NCBI GenBank assembly: GCA_036784855.1
Contig: JAZDSV010000034.1
Coordinates: 62,001-126,000 of the forward strand
Reading direction: 5' to 3'
DNA length: 64,000 nt
Source: Aphelidium insulamus
Taxonomy: Eukaryota; Aphelidiomycota; Aphelidea; Aphelidiaceae
The position numbers and the translations under genes were made by a program. Below, piece after piece: positions 1-13,399 of this stretch. Positions within the stretch are counted from its first letter, which is position 1, and the number at the start of each line of letters is the position of its first letter. The notes under the pieces were generated by a model. It worked only from the letters and a program-made list of their open reading frames with translations, searched no databases and was not told the origin of the DNA.

Positions 1-1237
1 ATGCGTATTTGATATTTGGGCTGGTCGCGTCACAAAACAACTCCGCGATCACCTCTAGAAATTCCACTGATTCTTCCAGGGCCTCCATGGGATATAACTG
101 TCGCCGGTGAAGCTAGATCAAATAACCTTTAGTGGCCAACCTTTAATTTTAAAAATCGCATTGATCGAATAAGCAATTCGTACGAAGACTCTCGATTGCC
201 CGGGCCCTGGTTGAGCTCCGACGCAAATCTTCGTGTCACCTGTTGAAATCTGAAGCAATATATAGCCCGCTTAAATTATGGATATTTAAATTTCCAGCTT
301 TGCTGACCTGGTGTTTGAAAGCCATCCAATAAGCTCTGCAAAGGCATCAATCACAAGCATACGATTCGGATGCTGCAGTAGGATATCGGGTTCTGCGTTT
401 TTAACCTGTGCAAACACCATGTCTTCCAATTTTTCTGCCAAATCTCCCTGCCAGCTGCTTACTGAAGTGATCCTCCTGACGATTTCAATTAGTGCGCGAC
501 TTAGAATGTAGTTTGAACCGAGCTATGTGACGTGAGCAGCAAGGAATACTTTTCTGTAGCGCACCATATTGCGCTCACGAAGCAGATTCTGAATATCGCG
601 CATTCGTGTAGAGTCCACGGAGTCTTGTTGTAGAATGGACTTTACATACGACGTGTCCACCGGTTCACTCTTGATTTTACGCCAAATCATTATGGCATCG
701 GTGACAGATCGTAAACGGCGCTGAGCCACAGAACCTATAGCTTCTAAAGCCCCATCGAATAATGGGTCGGCTCCTTGCTTCAAAATCGATCTGATATCGA
801 CCGTGCTGTCCTACAATGGTGTGAGAAAACGATGTCACGTTTAGGCGCCTATATACCAGATTCCAATTGAGCAAGAGGTTCATTTTTTGTTCTGCTGCCA
901 TAACGAATTCTGCAAACAGAGTCTGTATCGCATTGTCTACTGCGGAGCGTTTGCTGTGACTGCTACGCGCGGTCCTGGAGGCCATTACTGGGCTGCCAGT
1001 GCCGGCCTTGTCTTGCGGGCGACCATCACCAGCAGTAGTACTAATATGTATGAGCAGGGTAGTGCGGCAATTAGTATAGGAACCCACTGGTTTACTGAGT
1101 TTGAGGCGTGCGGTACAGCACCTGCGCCGTCCATGTGGTAAGGCAGATTTGACGGCAGCAAACCACGACGACGAGTGTTTCAAGTCGAATGAGGGCTTTG
1201 CGTCTTTTACACTCTCTGCCAAGGTGTTTATGTTCAA
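1..1237 (-). CDS. Furry/Tao3/Mor2 cell-morphogenesis protein, N-terminal part (cut by window start)
   Basis: This is the 5' end of a Furry-family scaffold, which works with NDR/LATS kinases in polarity and morphogenesis. The first exon carries FVMAAEQKMNLLL. After a 46-nt intron (811-856) follows DIRSILKQGADPLFDGALEA, then the family signature AIMIWRKIKSE. Further exons give LSRALIEIVRR and FQQVTRRFASELNQ. This order matches the Cell_Morph_N domain of fungal Tao3/Mor2. The ATG at 1237 is the first in frame; about 90 residues of low conservation precede the domain. The junction near 523-545 is not resolved and would need a 27-nt intron or a frameshift. The gene continues beyond position 1, so most of this very long protein is outside the window. 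The family call is firm; the exact start is less so. Confidence 0.8.
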
Positions 1238-1564
1238 ACACTATTTAAACAATATTACAAGATAATTCCACACAGCTGGTCTGCAGTCAAATGATAAAAT
1301 ACATGAACTTTGTGTGTGAAGAGTTCCAGTGACGCCATACATATTTTTTTCCGTCGGCGAAGGTATCTAACCTGTACTTCATAAGTAGCAATCTAGTAGT
1401 ACATCCCACATGCATACGCACACTGCCCTTACATATCAAATCACCATATAGTGCCCTGGCAGTAACAGTATGCGCCGTAAGCAGTGTGACGCCACGCAAT
1501 TGGTGCGCGTCATCGTCACAGACTGAAAAAGGCGCGCGTGCCGATCTCGGCATCTTTGTTTCAC
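1238..1564. other. Divergent intergenic region between the Furry gene and the fatty-acid 2-hydroxylase
   Basis: This 327-bp gap separates two divergently transcribed genes and must hold both promoters. A minus-strand ORF across it (1287-1577) has no recognisable domain and overlaps the start of the hydroxylase. I see no repeat, RNA gene or clear regulatory motif. Confidence 0.4.
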
Positions 1565-2707
1565 ATGGCTCGTTCACTCCCTGGCAGGGTCACCGGCCGT
1601 CCGCGTGATGGAGCGCTGGTCACCTACACGATGGAGCAAGTGCGGCAATGCAGCTCGCCTGACCGTGTGCTTGTTGTATACAACGGACAAGTGTATGACG
1701 TGACGGACTTTGCCGGCACTCACCCTGGCGGCTGCGAACTCATTTTGCAACACCTGGCCAGAGATATATCCTCGATTTTTCACGATACCTCGTCGCATGG
1801 CCACTCTGAAGCAGCCTCCGCGATACTTTCTGATTACCTTGTTGGTGACCTGGCATCGGAGTCACTGGCGATACCCTCCACTCGATCGGCTGGCGGCATC
1901 GGCAGGGACTCCGAGTTTCTGGACTTGTCCCAGCCTATAATGTGGCAGCTGTGGCAGAAGGACATTTCTCGAAAAACATATTTGCGACAGGTCCACGCTC
2001 CGCGACACAGCAAAGGTCCTACACGGTTTTTCCACAACAATTTTCTCGAGTTTTTCTCGAGAACGCCGTGGTGGGCAATTCCGGCCCTGTGGTGCCCGGT
2101 AATTGCGTTTCTTCTTCAACGCTCCCTCCTTCATTCGCACAATGTCCCCACGATTGCTGCAACTTTGATCGGGATGGCTGGATGGTCGTTGATGGAGTAC
2201 AGGCTCGTAAATGGTGCCGACGAGAGTGCCACTCACATTTCTAATGAGTACTTATATAGCCTGCATCGATTTGTTTTCCACATGGACTCTGCCGTGCCCG
2301 ACAACAAAGTAACTATTATGGCTCACTTTCTATTGCATGGCGTTCACCACTTCTTGCCGATGGATAGGCAAGTGCTTGCTGAGAGAAAGGAATGTGTTTT
2401 ACCGATTAGATATCGTTTGGTTTTCCCTCCAGCGATGTCGGTGGCGATATTCTTCTTGCTCTACGGCTTTGCAAGCACTATCTTGCCGTACGGTGCAAAA
2501 TGCGCTTTCAGTGCGGGTCTGCTCTGTGGATATGTCGTATATGATATGGTTCACTACTACATACATCATGGATCTCCCTTCACCGACAGGTTGCGCTCGT
2601 TGAAAAGCTATCACATGTCGCATCACTACGAGCATTACAATGAGGGATTCGGTATAACGACAAAGTTTTGGGATTATGTTTTTGGCACTATGGGCACTTC
2701 CTTGTAA
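1565..2707 (+). CDS. SCS7: Fatty-acid 2-hydroxylase with N-terminal cytochrome b5 domain (Scs7/FA2H)
   Basis: This is the ER enzyme that 2-hydroxylates the very-long-chain fatty acid of ceramide. An N-terminal cytochrome b5 domain (roughly residues 15-95) carries the haem motif HPGG and a second histidine in HGHSEA. A hydrophobic hydroxylase domain follows with the histidine clusters HRFVFH, HGVHH, YYIHH and HMSHHYEHYNEGFG. The order matches yeast Scs7 and animal FA2H. The ATG at 1565 was preferred; an in-frame ATG at 1538 adds nine residues. A 19-residue stretch splits the conserved MEY-LHRF motif (2203-2259). It begins GC, ends AG, has a CTAAT branch-like site and is a multiple of three, so it is probably a stop-less intron, leaving about 361 residues. 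It ends 85 bp from the convergent protease gene. Confidence 0.93.
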   Translation: MARSLPGRVTGRPRDGALVTYTMEQVRQCSSPDRVLVVYNGQVYDVTDFAGTHPGGCELILQHLARDISSIFHDTSSHGHSEAASAILSDYLVGDLASESLAIPSTRSAGGIGRDSEFLDLSQPIMWQLWQKDISRKTYLRQVHAPRHSKGPTRFFHNNFLEFFSRTPWWAIPALWCPVIAFLLQRSLLHSHNVPTIAATLIGMAGWSLMEYRLVNGADESATHISNEYLYSLHRFVFHMDSAVPDNKVTIMAHFLLHGVHHFLPMDRQVLAERKECVLPIRYRLVFPPAMSVAIFFLLYGFASTILPYGAKCAFSAGLLCGYVVYDMVHYYIHHGSPFTDRLRSLKSYHMSHHYEHYNEGFGITTKFWDYVFGTMGTSL

Positions 2708-2792
2708 CTATCAATGTATAGCTAGCAATTTCACAAAATTTTCATTCATACATATGCAATATCATATTTATATTGAGTTTATCAGCTCTCGA

Positions 2793-4236
<1,444 letters not shown>

Positions 4237-4457
4237 GCTTGTGCGTAATACTCGTTCTGCGCAGAGCAGTGTGCCTTTTAAGGCTGAATGATTCGGCCCA
4301 TCGGATTGGCTCAGTGGCTCAACTGACATCACTCGTGTATGCCGTCACGCGTATTGCGTGGTGGAATCATTCTGAGGTTGGCACTACCCTGTACGGCTGT
4401 ACTGCTGACAGCTATCGGTTCAACTTACTGTTCCAAAGTTCTTCAAAAAATATAATA

Positions 4458-4495
4458 AAGAAAAAAGAAAGATAATATTATCTTTCTTTTTTCTT
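4458..4495. repeat. Perfect 38-nt palindrome in a divergent promoter
   Basis: Two 19-nt arms (4458-4476 and 4477-4495) are exact reverse complements with no spacer. The left arm is purine-rich, reading AAGAAAAAAGAAAGATAAT. It lies 222 bp upstream of the protease start and 19 bp upstream of the PDS5 ATG at 4514, so it probably lies in or beside the PDS5 5' UTR. Function is unknown: it could extrude as a cruciform, bind a dimeric factor, or form an RNA hairpin in either transcript. Confidence 0.8.
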
Positions 4496-4513
4496 CTTGT
4501 TGCATAACTTACC

Positions 4514-7500
4514 ATGCGTAAACTCCAGTTCAACCAGGCGCTTGTAGCCACCGCACGAAAAGTAGTCACGACAGGAGAGCTTATTAAGCGGCTCAAGGTT
4601 TGCACTCATATCTTGTGGCTGCTCTTATTTATAATGTTAGGCACTGCACCATGAACTCAAGTCGCTGGAACAGGAGAACACCGATGTTCAGAGCCTGTAC
4701 GAGTGTGTGATTGCATTGGTACATCTCACGTCAAAGCAATGCGATATGCCGCGACTTGTCTGCCCCCATTTTGATGCTGCACAAGGACAAAACGATCCAA
4801 ATACTTGTTGCTTGTTGCTGGGCTGATCTTTTGCGGCTCTATGCGCCAGACGCTCCCTTTGACCACGGCCAGCAGCGACAGGTCGGCGTGCATTAGCTGA
4901 ATTTCGTTTACATTACAAGGCAGGTCGTATTCGAGTTTCTCATTGGCCAGCTTGCAGCCATTCAAGATCCAGCGGGGCCGAACTTTTCTTATGCGTACTA
5001 TCTACTTGAGATGCTTGCCAATGTGAAATCACTGCTGCTGATTCTCGATCTTGATGATGCGGACAAGATGGTCTTTCGAATTTTCGACTTGTTCTTTCAC
5101 ATTATCCGGCAAGAGGTTCAAGTCTTGTGTAATCAGACTAATTCTGTAGAGATGCGCATTCTAAGCCTACATTTGTAAACATGCTTGATGTTTTGCATCA
5201 GTTAACTGAAGAGCTGCCGATTCTTAAGCCGGAACTAATTGCAACTGTGCTTGGACAAATCAGAAAATCAGCAAGAGTATGCTTAATCATATTTCCAACT
5301 TCTTGCAATTATTAATTAAATGCAGCGTGAAAACTCGGCCTCATACCGGCTAGCATGCGAATTAGTAAACCGTAATCCTGAGCGTCTACAGCATTATGTG
5401 TGCCAGGTACGCTATCGTTTACGTCATAAAATTAAAGCTGGCAGCATTTTACCGAAACTCTGATGGTATCCAGTCGCGATATGGACGTAGAGTCGTCTTC
5501 TTTGGTTAGAGAACATGAGCTGATATATGAATTGCATTCGGCGTGCGACGGCGTGCTTTTAAGTGTGATTCCGCAAGTAGAAGCTGAGCTTAACTTTGAA
5601 AACAGTTCCAACAGGCGCCTTGCAATTTCGCTTCTAGGTAAAATGTTTTCCGAGAAGGGGTCGTCGATGGCCAAAAACTATATTTCTGTATGGAAGTCTT
5701 GGCTCGCAAAAAGAAATGACCCTGAAGTGGAAATTAGGTTGCTTTGGCTTTCATTTATTCCGGAGATATTCGTGCGACAGAGTGATAAGTCTGGGGAACT
5801 TTCAGGTTCGCGATATCGTTTAACGTTTATTTTATTAATGCTGTTATACAGAGCTGCTGCGGCAAAAAATGCAAGATCCAGACGACAGAGTCCGACTGAA
5901 AACGATAAAATGTCTTCGCAGCGTGGTTGATGCGAAAAATGTTGAAGTAGTCGATTCAATCGATGATAGCCTGCTCGCAGAACTAGCTAATCGAACTCGC
6001 GACAAGAAGCAAAATGTCAGGATTGAAGCTTTAATCACCGCCGCCTTCTTGTATAATTTCGTTCGCGGTGATCTGTACGTCGAAGCTGTCATGCGCTCGC
6101 TAACCGCTACAGGGTTCATTCCCCCAACTCTCTGAAACGATATGGCATGATTCCCAATACTGTTGTTGAAGCTGCGGCGCTTGATACGGAAACAAGGTAT
6201 ATTGTTGGGATCTGCGTCACCCATCTTGACAAGACCGCAGGATTTGCGTTGAAGAAGTCTTGTATGAGTATATCTATGCGCTACATGACGACGTTAATAA
6301 GCACGCCGCGCACTTTCTCATGTCGGTGGCTTCGATGTCAAGTACATCACAACAAATTCTTATCAAATTTGTCAAAGCCCAAGAAGAAACGGCACAGTGT
6401 TTTCACGCAATTATTAAATGGTCGATTGATCGCATCAAGGTACGAAACATTCATTTTTCGTATCCAATAAATATACACAAGGCCGTGCACAATAATTTTT
6501 TGCAGAAAAAAGAGGTCTCTAGCACACCACCAGCGGAAATAGCTACTTCTCTGCGCAGCCTTTGCTCTGATCTCCCTGACTCTACCCGATATTATGCTCA
6601 CTTGTTACAACTTTTTGCCAAGATGGATGTTCAATGGCTGCTCAGCGCCGAAAAAGCTTTGGCCTCCAACTCGAGCAATGACTGGGTAACAACATCAAAA
6701 TATTATTATTGTTATTATCATTATTGGTTTTTTATAACACGACAGCACGATTTGCACAAGAGAGCGCAGAAAGCATCAGGCGACAAATCACATGACCGAT
6801 TTTTCAATCGTTGCAAAAAACACATTTTGTTTTCAAATATGTTGCCTTTTGTGATCGCCGTTTCAGATGGAAGCTCCGATAACGAGTACAACACTAGCAA
6901 AATGAAAAGCGCCTCCCGCTGGATAATCGAAGTACTTCTGAAGCCAAGTTACATGTACTCTTACTAACAAGCACCATCGGCAGACTGTTGGGGCAAAGGT
7001 GCCTTCAGTTATTCTGCCCGCCAAAGATTTGCTACTAAAACCACTGGGAAATAGTGGTTGGTGTGATCATGGTACGTTTAGGGTATCTATGGATACATTA
7101 CGTTGTAAGTAACATTTGGAAGTGAATGCTTGCGTGCGTGCCATTTCCAATATGTCCAAGCATGTTGGCGTGCTCGGTATCCCAACGTAACGCTACATAA
7201 TATTTGCGTCCTTCTTTCTGTTCATTATTTCTTATGCCCTGTAGTCCGAAAATGCAGTTTATCCGAGAGGGCGCTTTACGCTCGTCCAATCCGCTAAGCA
7301 AACAGTGCGCAAAGGTCATCGTTAACGAGTGGTCTCGCAATTTCAAACAACTTGATCAGTTCACTAAAGTAATACCGTTGATACTGCAGTTTTGCAACCG
7401 TAAACGAAGTAGGACCTAATCGATAACATCAAGTTCAAGAGAGATCAGCTTCCTGCGCTTATATGCCTCGGAGTAATGGTACAATCAAACATCAAGATGA

Positions 7501-9071
7501 TCGCTGCTCATATGAGCGCCGATCTCGTTAAACAGATTATTGAAATTGTTCAACTCCCATGTGATGACGGAGTTATCGACATAGTCGACACTTGGCTTCC
7601 AGAGAAAGACCTTTCTCCGGAATTCTCTGCAAAGGTATGTAATTAGCCGAATTGACAACTACTGATGTTGACTAGATGGCTGCTATGCGTTGTTTGGCCT
7701 TGATGCGTGCCAACGATGAGCTGGCTGAAAAATTTCATTCAGAGTTGGTACCGACAACCCCTTTGTGGCAATATGTTATCGAACATGAAGGAGAAATTGC
7801 GATCGGATGCATAACAAGGTGGTTTTTTGCTTGCGCATCAGCGACAATGTACTCATTTTTGATACACAGAAACGGATACAAGACCAGGCTGCGTCTAGAA
7901 GCAGCATTGTGCGTGATTCGAATTGAATCAACGGGCAATTTTCTCGAAACCGAAATCTCATTCACAAACCGGCTTCAACTACTCTCACTCGTAATCCAGG
8001 CACGGCTGCGTTGCCAAGTATCACCATGATACTGATTGACAGGATCCATGCTACGAAGTCCGAGAGATCTTCATTGTCAGACTATTGAAGTACCTGAATG
8101 CTTACCAATTAAGCGTAAAATTTGTGACTTTACTGTTCCTGGTCGCTTATGAACCGGAAGTAGAGCTGAAAGAAACGGTACCTTTGAGCGTCCCAAAAAA
8201 TCTTCTAACCTGATAGGTACATAAGGCGTTGACCAACTTCGTAGCCGCACTTCGCAAAGGTATTTATTTCACGTATACATGGCCCGTTTGGACGCACGAG
8301 GTTAAACTGCAGATAACAATTCGGCTCAATTTCCCGAGAAGTTGTTCTGGTGGCTATTGCACTTGCTAGCGCAACATCCAGACTTTGGTCTGTCGCGCGA
8401 CGAGCTCCAGCTAACTTCCAAGTTGTTTAGCTAATTGCTATCCAAAAAGAATTAACAACTCCAAGGTACCTGTTGTTTTACTTTGACGTGGTAGCGACGG
8501 CCGAAAACGTGTCGTATATGTGTGGCCTCGCATCAAAATTGAAGACACTAGAGAGTGCGTTTGGGACCTCGATGGTGCGAAGTAGTCACTTACTCGTTCG
8601 TGTCTGACTGCGCAATGATAGAATTACTACGCTCTTGCCGATCTCTCCCTGGAGCTGCTGAAAAACAAGTGTCGGCATCATCAGTGGCCGATCGATTCTT
8701 ATCCCGGAATCATAAGATATCCCAAGGAGTTGTACTCCCCGCTCGATTCCGCAACTGCGGCCACGGTAAGTGTAGCCTCGGTGCACTCGAACAACTCACA
8801 AATATAATTAGAACTCTCGAAAGGTATTTATACCAACCAATGCGGTGCTGCCTGCGAAGGCCCATATAGGAAAGCCAGCACAGGTAATTGTAAATAGAAT
8901 GCATGTCGCTGAATGTTTATAACAATACAGCCTCGGCAAGCGGGCGCAGCGCCAGTCAAAAAAGAACGACACGTCGATACGGATTACATTGCCCAGCCAA
9001 CAAAGAACATCGCCGCCGATGACGCGAAACCCCGGATGACACGATCGAGCAAGCGCAAAGCCGCCGAGTAG
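4514..9071 (+). CDS. PDS5: Sister-chromatid cohesion protein PDS5
   Basis: PDS5 is a HEAT-repeat regulator of the cohesin ring. The start is clear: MRKLQFNQALVATARKVVTT leads into ELIKRLKALHHELKSLEQE, as in PDS5 orthologs. Landmarks in order are HKDKTIQILVACCWADLLRL followed by YAPDAPFD, EKMFSEKGSS-type HEAT repeats, RYGMIPNTVVEAA, DPCYEVREIFIVRLLKYL, FYFDVVATAENVSYM and YPGIIRYPKELYSPLD. The C-terminus is basic (MTRSSKRKAAE) and could act as a nuclear signal. About 20 short introns divide the gene; several are only 34-42 nt, for example near 4700, 4890 and 6080. No single long ORF represents the protein, which I estimate at about 1,200 residues. Individual exon borders around 4700-5200 and 6900-7900 are uncertain; identity is not. 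Confidence 0.9.
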
Positions 9072-9149
9072 GAGTGAGTGTGGAAAAGTTCTGTCCATGC
9101 ACAAGCAGCAATATAGCGTGCCAATAATATTATTTTTTTCGTGCACAAC

Positions 9150-9643
9150 ATGGCCGCCAAAATCGTGGCGAAAATCATTCTGACCGGCACGCAGATAGTC
9201 GGCCGCGCGTTCATGGACGCGTATCGACAGGCGGCGGCACAGGGAGCGGCGAAGCAAGGCGCGTCCAACATACACGGCGCCACCGGTGCTGCATCAACGG
9301 CGTCAAAGTCTGCTGCTTCGGCCGCCGTGAATGAGCTGACGCGCAAAACCGGTCTATCGCTGGAGGAGGCTGCTCAGATACTCAACGTACCTGTCGGGGC
9401 CCCCATGGAGGCGGTGGAGAAGGTGTGCAGCTGTGCAGCGTGGTAGTCTGAGCATGTTTTGTACGTCACTCACTCTCCGCGGCACAGAGCTTTGCCCATC
9501 TGCATAAAGCAAACTATAAGGCGACTGGTGGCTCCTTCTACTTGCAGTCCAAAGTTTACCGCGCCCGCGAGCGGTTCGCACTGGAAAGGGGTGGCGAGGA
9601 GGGCGGCACGTTGTCTGCGGCACCTGCGCCAAAGGAAAAATAA
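9150..9643 (+). CDS. PAM16: Mitochondrial import motor subunit PAM16/TIM16 (Magmas)
   Basis: PAM16 is the J-like partner of PAM14/TIM14 that controls mtHsp70 at the TIM23 channel. The ATG at 9150 begins [20 protein letters not shown], the N-terminal segment typical of Magmas. An Ala/Ser-rich linker leads to the degenerate J domain ([18 protein letters not shown]). One intron follows VEK, then [19 protein letters not shown] continues the J-like domain to [16 protein letters not shown]. Length, about 135 residues, fits the family. The stop codon TAA lies inside AATAAA (9638-9643), a possible poly(A) signal. The TRIP13 start is only 11 bp downstream on the same strand, so the two transcripts must overlap or be read together. 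Confidence 0.93.
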
Positions 9644-9654
9644 AGTCTGACAAA

Positions 9655-11756
9655 ATGCCTGTCGCCGCTGTTTGCGCCGTTGTGCACGGTATGTATGCCC
9701 TGTTATGCGGTTGTAGCGGCGCTGCCGCCTCCACGGAATATATGCATGGCTTATATGTTGTGCATCGTGTCACTACATATCACCTAATGGTCGCGCAGTC
9801 GAGGCGAGAATACGGGCACATGCGGCCGTGGAAGAGTCGCGTGTTGCGCGCCACGTGCAGCGACTGTGCCAGTCCGCGGGGCCATCGTCGCTGCTGGCGA
9901 GGGTGGGGCACTCAGCTCTTGACATGCGCATATTGGACACAAGTGCCGACGCGTATCTTGCCTCGGCCCTGGAGCTGCTGTTTATTGCTGATACTGATAC
10001 ACTGTCAGCACCGGAAGGTGTTCCACATGGCCAAGGTTGCCACTGCCGCTAACAGTATACAGCCGGGGCTAGCTGCGTGGCCGATGCACAAATCCGCATT
10101 GCCGTCCATTGCTATCGTCTCAGCGAAGAATCGCCCGATACGGAATGCCGTCGGCTTGACGATCAGGGCGGGGATGCTGTAGACGCGTCACCTCACGATA
10201 CCGATACCTGGTATCAAGAGTGCCAGCTTCCGTCTCGCCAACTGTGCGGCCTGTGGGAATCGTAAGTAGTTCCCTGTGTCGTGGTGGCTAAATACACTCT
10301 CGACCGTAATCAGGCTGGAATTTGTTGACGGAACAAAGGAGCGACTGTTGCGCTACGCGGAAACGTCACTGCTCTTTGCCGACAGGCATGTTGATCCGTC
10401 CATTATTTCATGGAATAGGTGAGAGCTTGTGCGTGCATATGGTACATGTAGAACGCGCCGATGCTCAACAACAATAAGCTTCACCCATTTGTGATATAAA
10501 ACTAAATTGACAGGATGGTGCTGTTGCACGGACCACCCGGAACTGGCAAGACGTCACTGTGTCGGGCACTCGCCCAAAAGCTGGCGATTCGACATGGCGA
10601 ACGGTAAGAGCAGGTTGTTGCCAATTTATATCTGGCTAGCAATTATGCGCGCCCCGGCAGCTTCTCCCACGGCCGTCTGGTCGAGATCAACTCGCACAAT
10701 CTGTTCTCCAAGTGGTACTCGGAGTCGGCCAAACTGGTGGCGGCGTTGTTTGAGAAAATTCGCAACACAACCGATGACGATTCATTCGTCTGCGTCTTGA
10801 TCGGTAAGTTAAATACACTATTGTCGCAAGATGATTTAATTCACATTTCACAACACAATGTCCATACCGCAGACGAAGTGGAGTCGCTGGCTGCTGCTAG
10901 ATGCTCGTCATCGGCGACACAATCGGAACCGGGAGATAGCGTTCGGGTAGGGGTAGAGTTTGCGGTGGTGCGCATCAACTTCACCTAGCTGGACCTAGGT
11001 GGTCAATGCATTATTAACGCAACTGGATCGGTTCAAATTGGAAAGAAACGTCCTCATCATGGCCACATCAAACTTGACGTCGAGCATTGGTAGGGGACAT
11101 GTGTGCGGGGTCTGTGCATTGTAACTTAAGCGAAAGATGATGCATTTATTGATCGTGCTGATTTGAAGCTCTTTATCGGCCGGCCCCCTCCGCCCGTCTC
11201 GTATCGGCTGTTGCGTGAAGGAATTAATGAAATGCTACGAGCAGGGTGCGCGCTGACGATGATGACTATAGCAAAGAAGGACGGAGCAGCAGTAACTCAC
11301 TTTGTGTAGTCTGGTGAGTGCTGAGCCAGTTGCTTGGATGGAGAGTCAAGTGCTGGAGCTTTTCCACTCAATGGACTCAAGCAGTTGGTCGCATCAGGAC
11401 GAGCAACTATCTCATCAGCTGTGGGACGTGGCGATGCAGTCGACGGTAATTATATCTACTATACTATACTATACTATACTATATTATTATATTATATTAT
11501 CTTATATTATTATATATTATATATATTATCTTTATTATACTTTGCTTCTTCAAGTTGATGATAGTGACGCGCGCTCATCTAGGGCTTGTCGGGTCGAAGT
11601 ATGCGCAAGTTGTCATTCATAGCCTACTCGGCACTGCTAGGATATGCAACAGTTGATGCAAACTCGTTCGGCGCTGTGCCGATAGTGGAATTCATCCGCG
11701 CCTTGAAATCAACTGTTTTGCAAATGTTGAGCGAGCAAAATGCATGCAGTACATAG
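9655..11756 (+). CDS. TRIP13: AAA+ ATPase TRIP13/PCH2 (HORMA-domain remodeler)
   Basis: TRIP13/PCH2 unfolds HORMA proteins such as MAD2 and Hop1 in the spindle and meiotic checkpoints. [20 protein letters not shown] resembles the ortholog N-terminus. Later come [20 protein letters not shown], the Walker A motif [33 protein letters not shown], Walker [15 protein letters not shown], a sensor segment [13 protein letters not shown], and [15 protein letters not shown]. The small AAA subdomain ends with [16 protein letters not shown] place ten introns, all GT-AG; the last contains a TATAC/TATTA microsatellite. Length is near the usual 430 residues. The start lies 11 bp after the PAM16 stop, leaving almost no room for its own promoter. 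Confidence 0.93.
11455..11534. repeat. TATAC/TATTA microsatellite inside a TRIP13 intron
   Basis: Tandem CTATA units pass into TATTA/TTATAT units within the last TRIP13 intron, between the exons encoding AMQST and GLSGRS. It breaks the open frame, which is why both flanking exons appear truncated. Confidence 0.75.
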
Positions 11757-11991
11757 TTGATTCTATACTGAATGTATCTACAGATACAAGATATCTTAAC
11801 TACTCTGAACAGATGGTGAAAAATAAAATGATTTGACACCATACGCCGTGTAAATAAATGATTTTTAGCTATCCACTCCTTATGCCGGCACCCTGGAAAA
11901 GCCCTTGAATGTTACTATCAGTATATACATGCACAGCCTGGCGAGGCTTGTGCAAGCTGGGCACGCTTTGAAATCAATCTTCAATCAATCA

Positions 11992-13238
11992 ATGTCCACG
12001 TTTGGCTTTGGCGTGGGCGCAGCGGGTTCTGGCCGCGGACCGCTAGGCGCACAACAAGACCAGCAGCAGCACTATGCGTCGCAGTACCCACAGCAGTCAC
12101 TCTACCAGCCGCCACTTCAACGTGCGCACCAAATGCCATATGCCAGCAAGAGCTATCCACCGCACCACCTGGCTGACGCTGGCGGCATTATGCGGGAGGA
12201 AGAGCAGATATTTCTTCTAGTGCAGCAAGTTCTCAATCCAGCCAGCAGAGAAGCCGCGCTGCTAGAATTGAGCAAGCGCCGAGAAACGTTTGACGACTTG
12301 GCGCTGGTGCTGTGGCATTCATTCGGTGCGCATTTGCCATGTACGACTTCCCCTCCAGCAAGTCTCACACCACTTAACAGGGGTTGTTTCTGCGCTGCTG
12401 CAAGAAATAATTGGCATTTACTCGGCACTTAGCCCGCCCACGCTGACCACTCACCTATCGAACAGAGTCTGCAATGCGCTTGCGCTACTGCAGTGCGTGG
12501 CCAGCCATCCAGATACACGCGGTCCTTTTCTAGCCGCCAACATACCGCTCTTCCTGTACCCCTTTCTCAACACTGTCAACCGTGCACGACCGTTCGAGTA
12601 CTTGCGCTTGACTAGCTTGGGAGTGGTTGGTGCTCTGGTCAAGGTTAGTTGTGCCTTGTCCACTGGGTTATGCTACCACATCGTTTCCATTGTATAAATA
12701 TCGCCGTTTTGCCGGTTCTTTTCGCTATTAGGTGCACTCGCTAACTGCTGGTGCTGCCAGCCATTTCACCCATCTACTAACGCATGGCGAATAGAACGAC
12801 AACACGGATGTTATTCGATTTCTGCTGCAGACTGAAATCATTCCGCTCTGTTTGCGCATTATGGAAGCCGGAACAGAAATATCAAAGACGGTTGCCATAT
12901 TTATTGTGCAGAAAATTCTCCTCGACGATCTCGGTTTAGCCTATGTTTGCCAGACGTACGAACGGTTTTATGCGGTCGGAACGGTGCTCAACAACATGGT
13001 GGCGCAATTGGTCGATTCGCAGTCCATTCGAATACTCAAGCACGTCGTCCGATGCTACCTGCGACTATCAGATAATCCCAGGGCGCGTGAGGCATTGCGG
13101 CAGTGCTTGCCGGAACCGCTGCGTGATCTCACATTCTCGTTGGCATTGAAGGATGATACCATCACTAAGCGATGTCTGGCCCAACTCCTCCTGAATCTGT
13201 CGGATCAAACACCGCAACAAGCACTACTTATCGGCTGA
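11992..13238 (+). CDS. CNOT9: CCR4-NOT subunit CNOT9/RCD1 (CAF40)
   Basis: CNOT9 is the armadillo-repeat subunit of the CCR4-NOT deadenylase complex that docks RNA-regulatory proteins. The ATG at 11992 starts a Gly/Gln/Pro-rich tail of about 65 residues. The highly conserved RCD1 domain follows: [86 protein letters not shown] and [20 protein letters not shown]. Two introns lie near 12326-12380 and 12642-12794; the second holds a TACTAAC-type branch site. The domain is complete and the protein stops shortly after it. It converges on the eIF4E gene with a 161-bp gap. Confidence 0.95.
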
Positions 13239-13399
13239 GTACAGACACAGAACAGCACCGTTGACATGTGCATCCATAGTGCACTCATCCATATTAGAGA
13301 TGACGAGTTTACACTGCATTTTTCTATGGTGTATATCCACCGTATGACCGCTACTTGCTGCTGTGTTTCTAACAGAAAGGACTATGCCCAGTGCAACGG

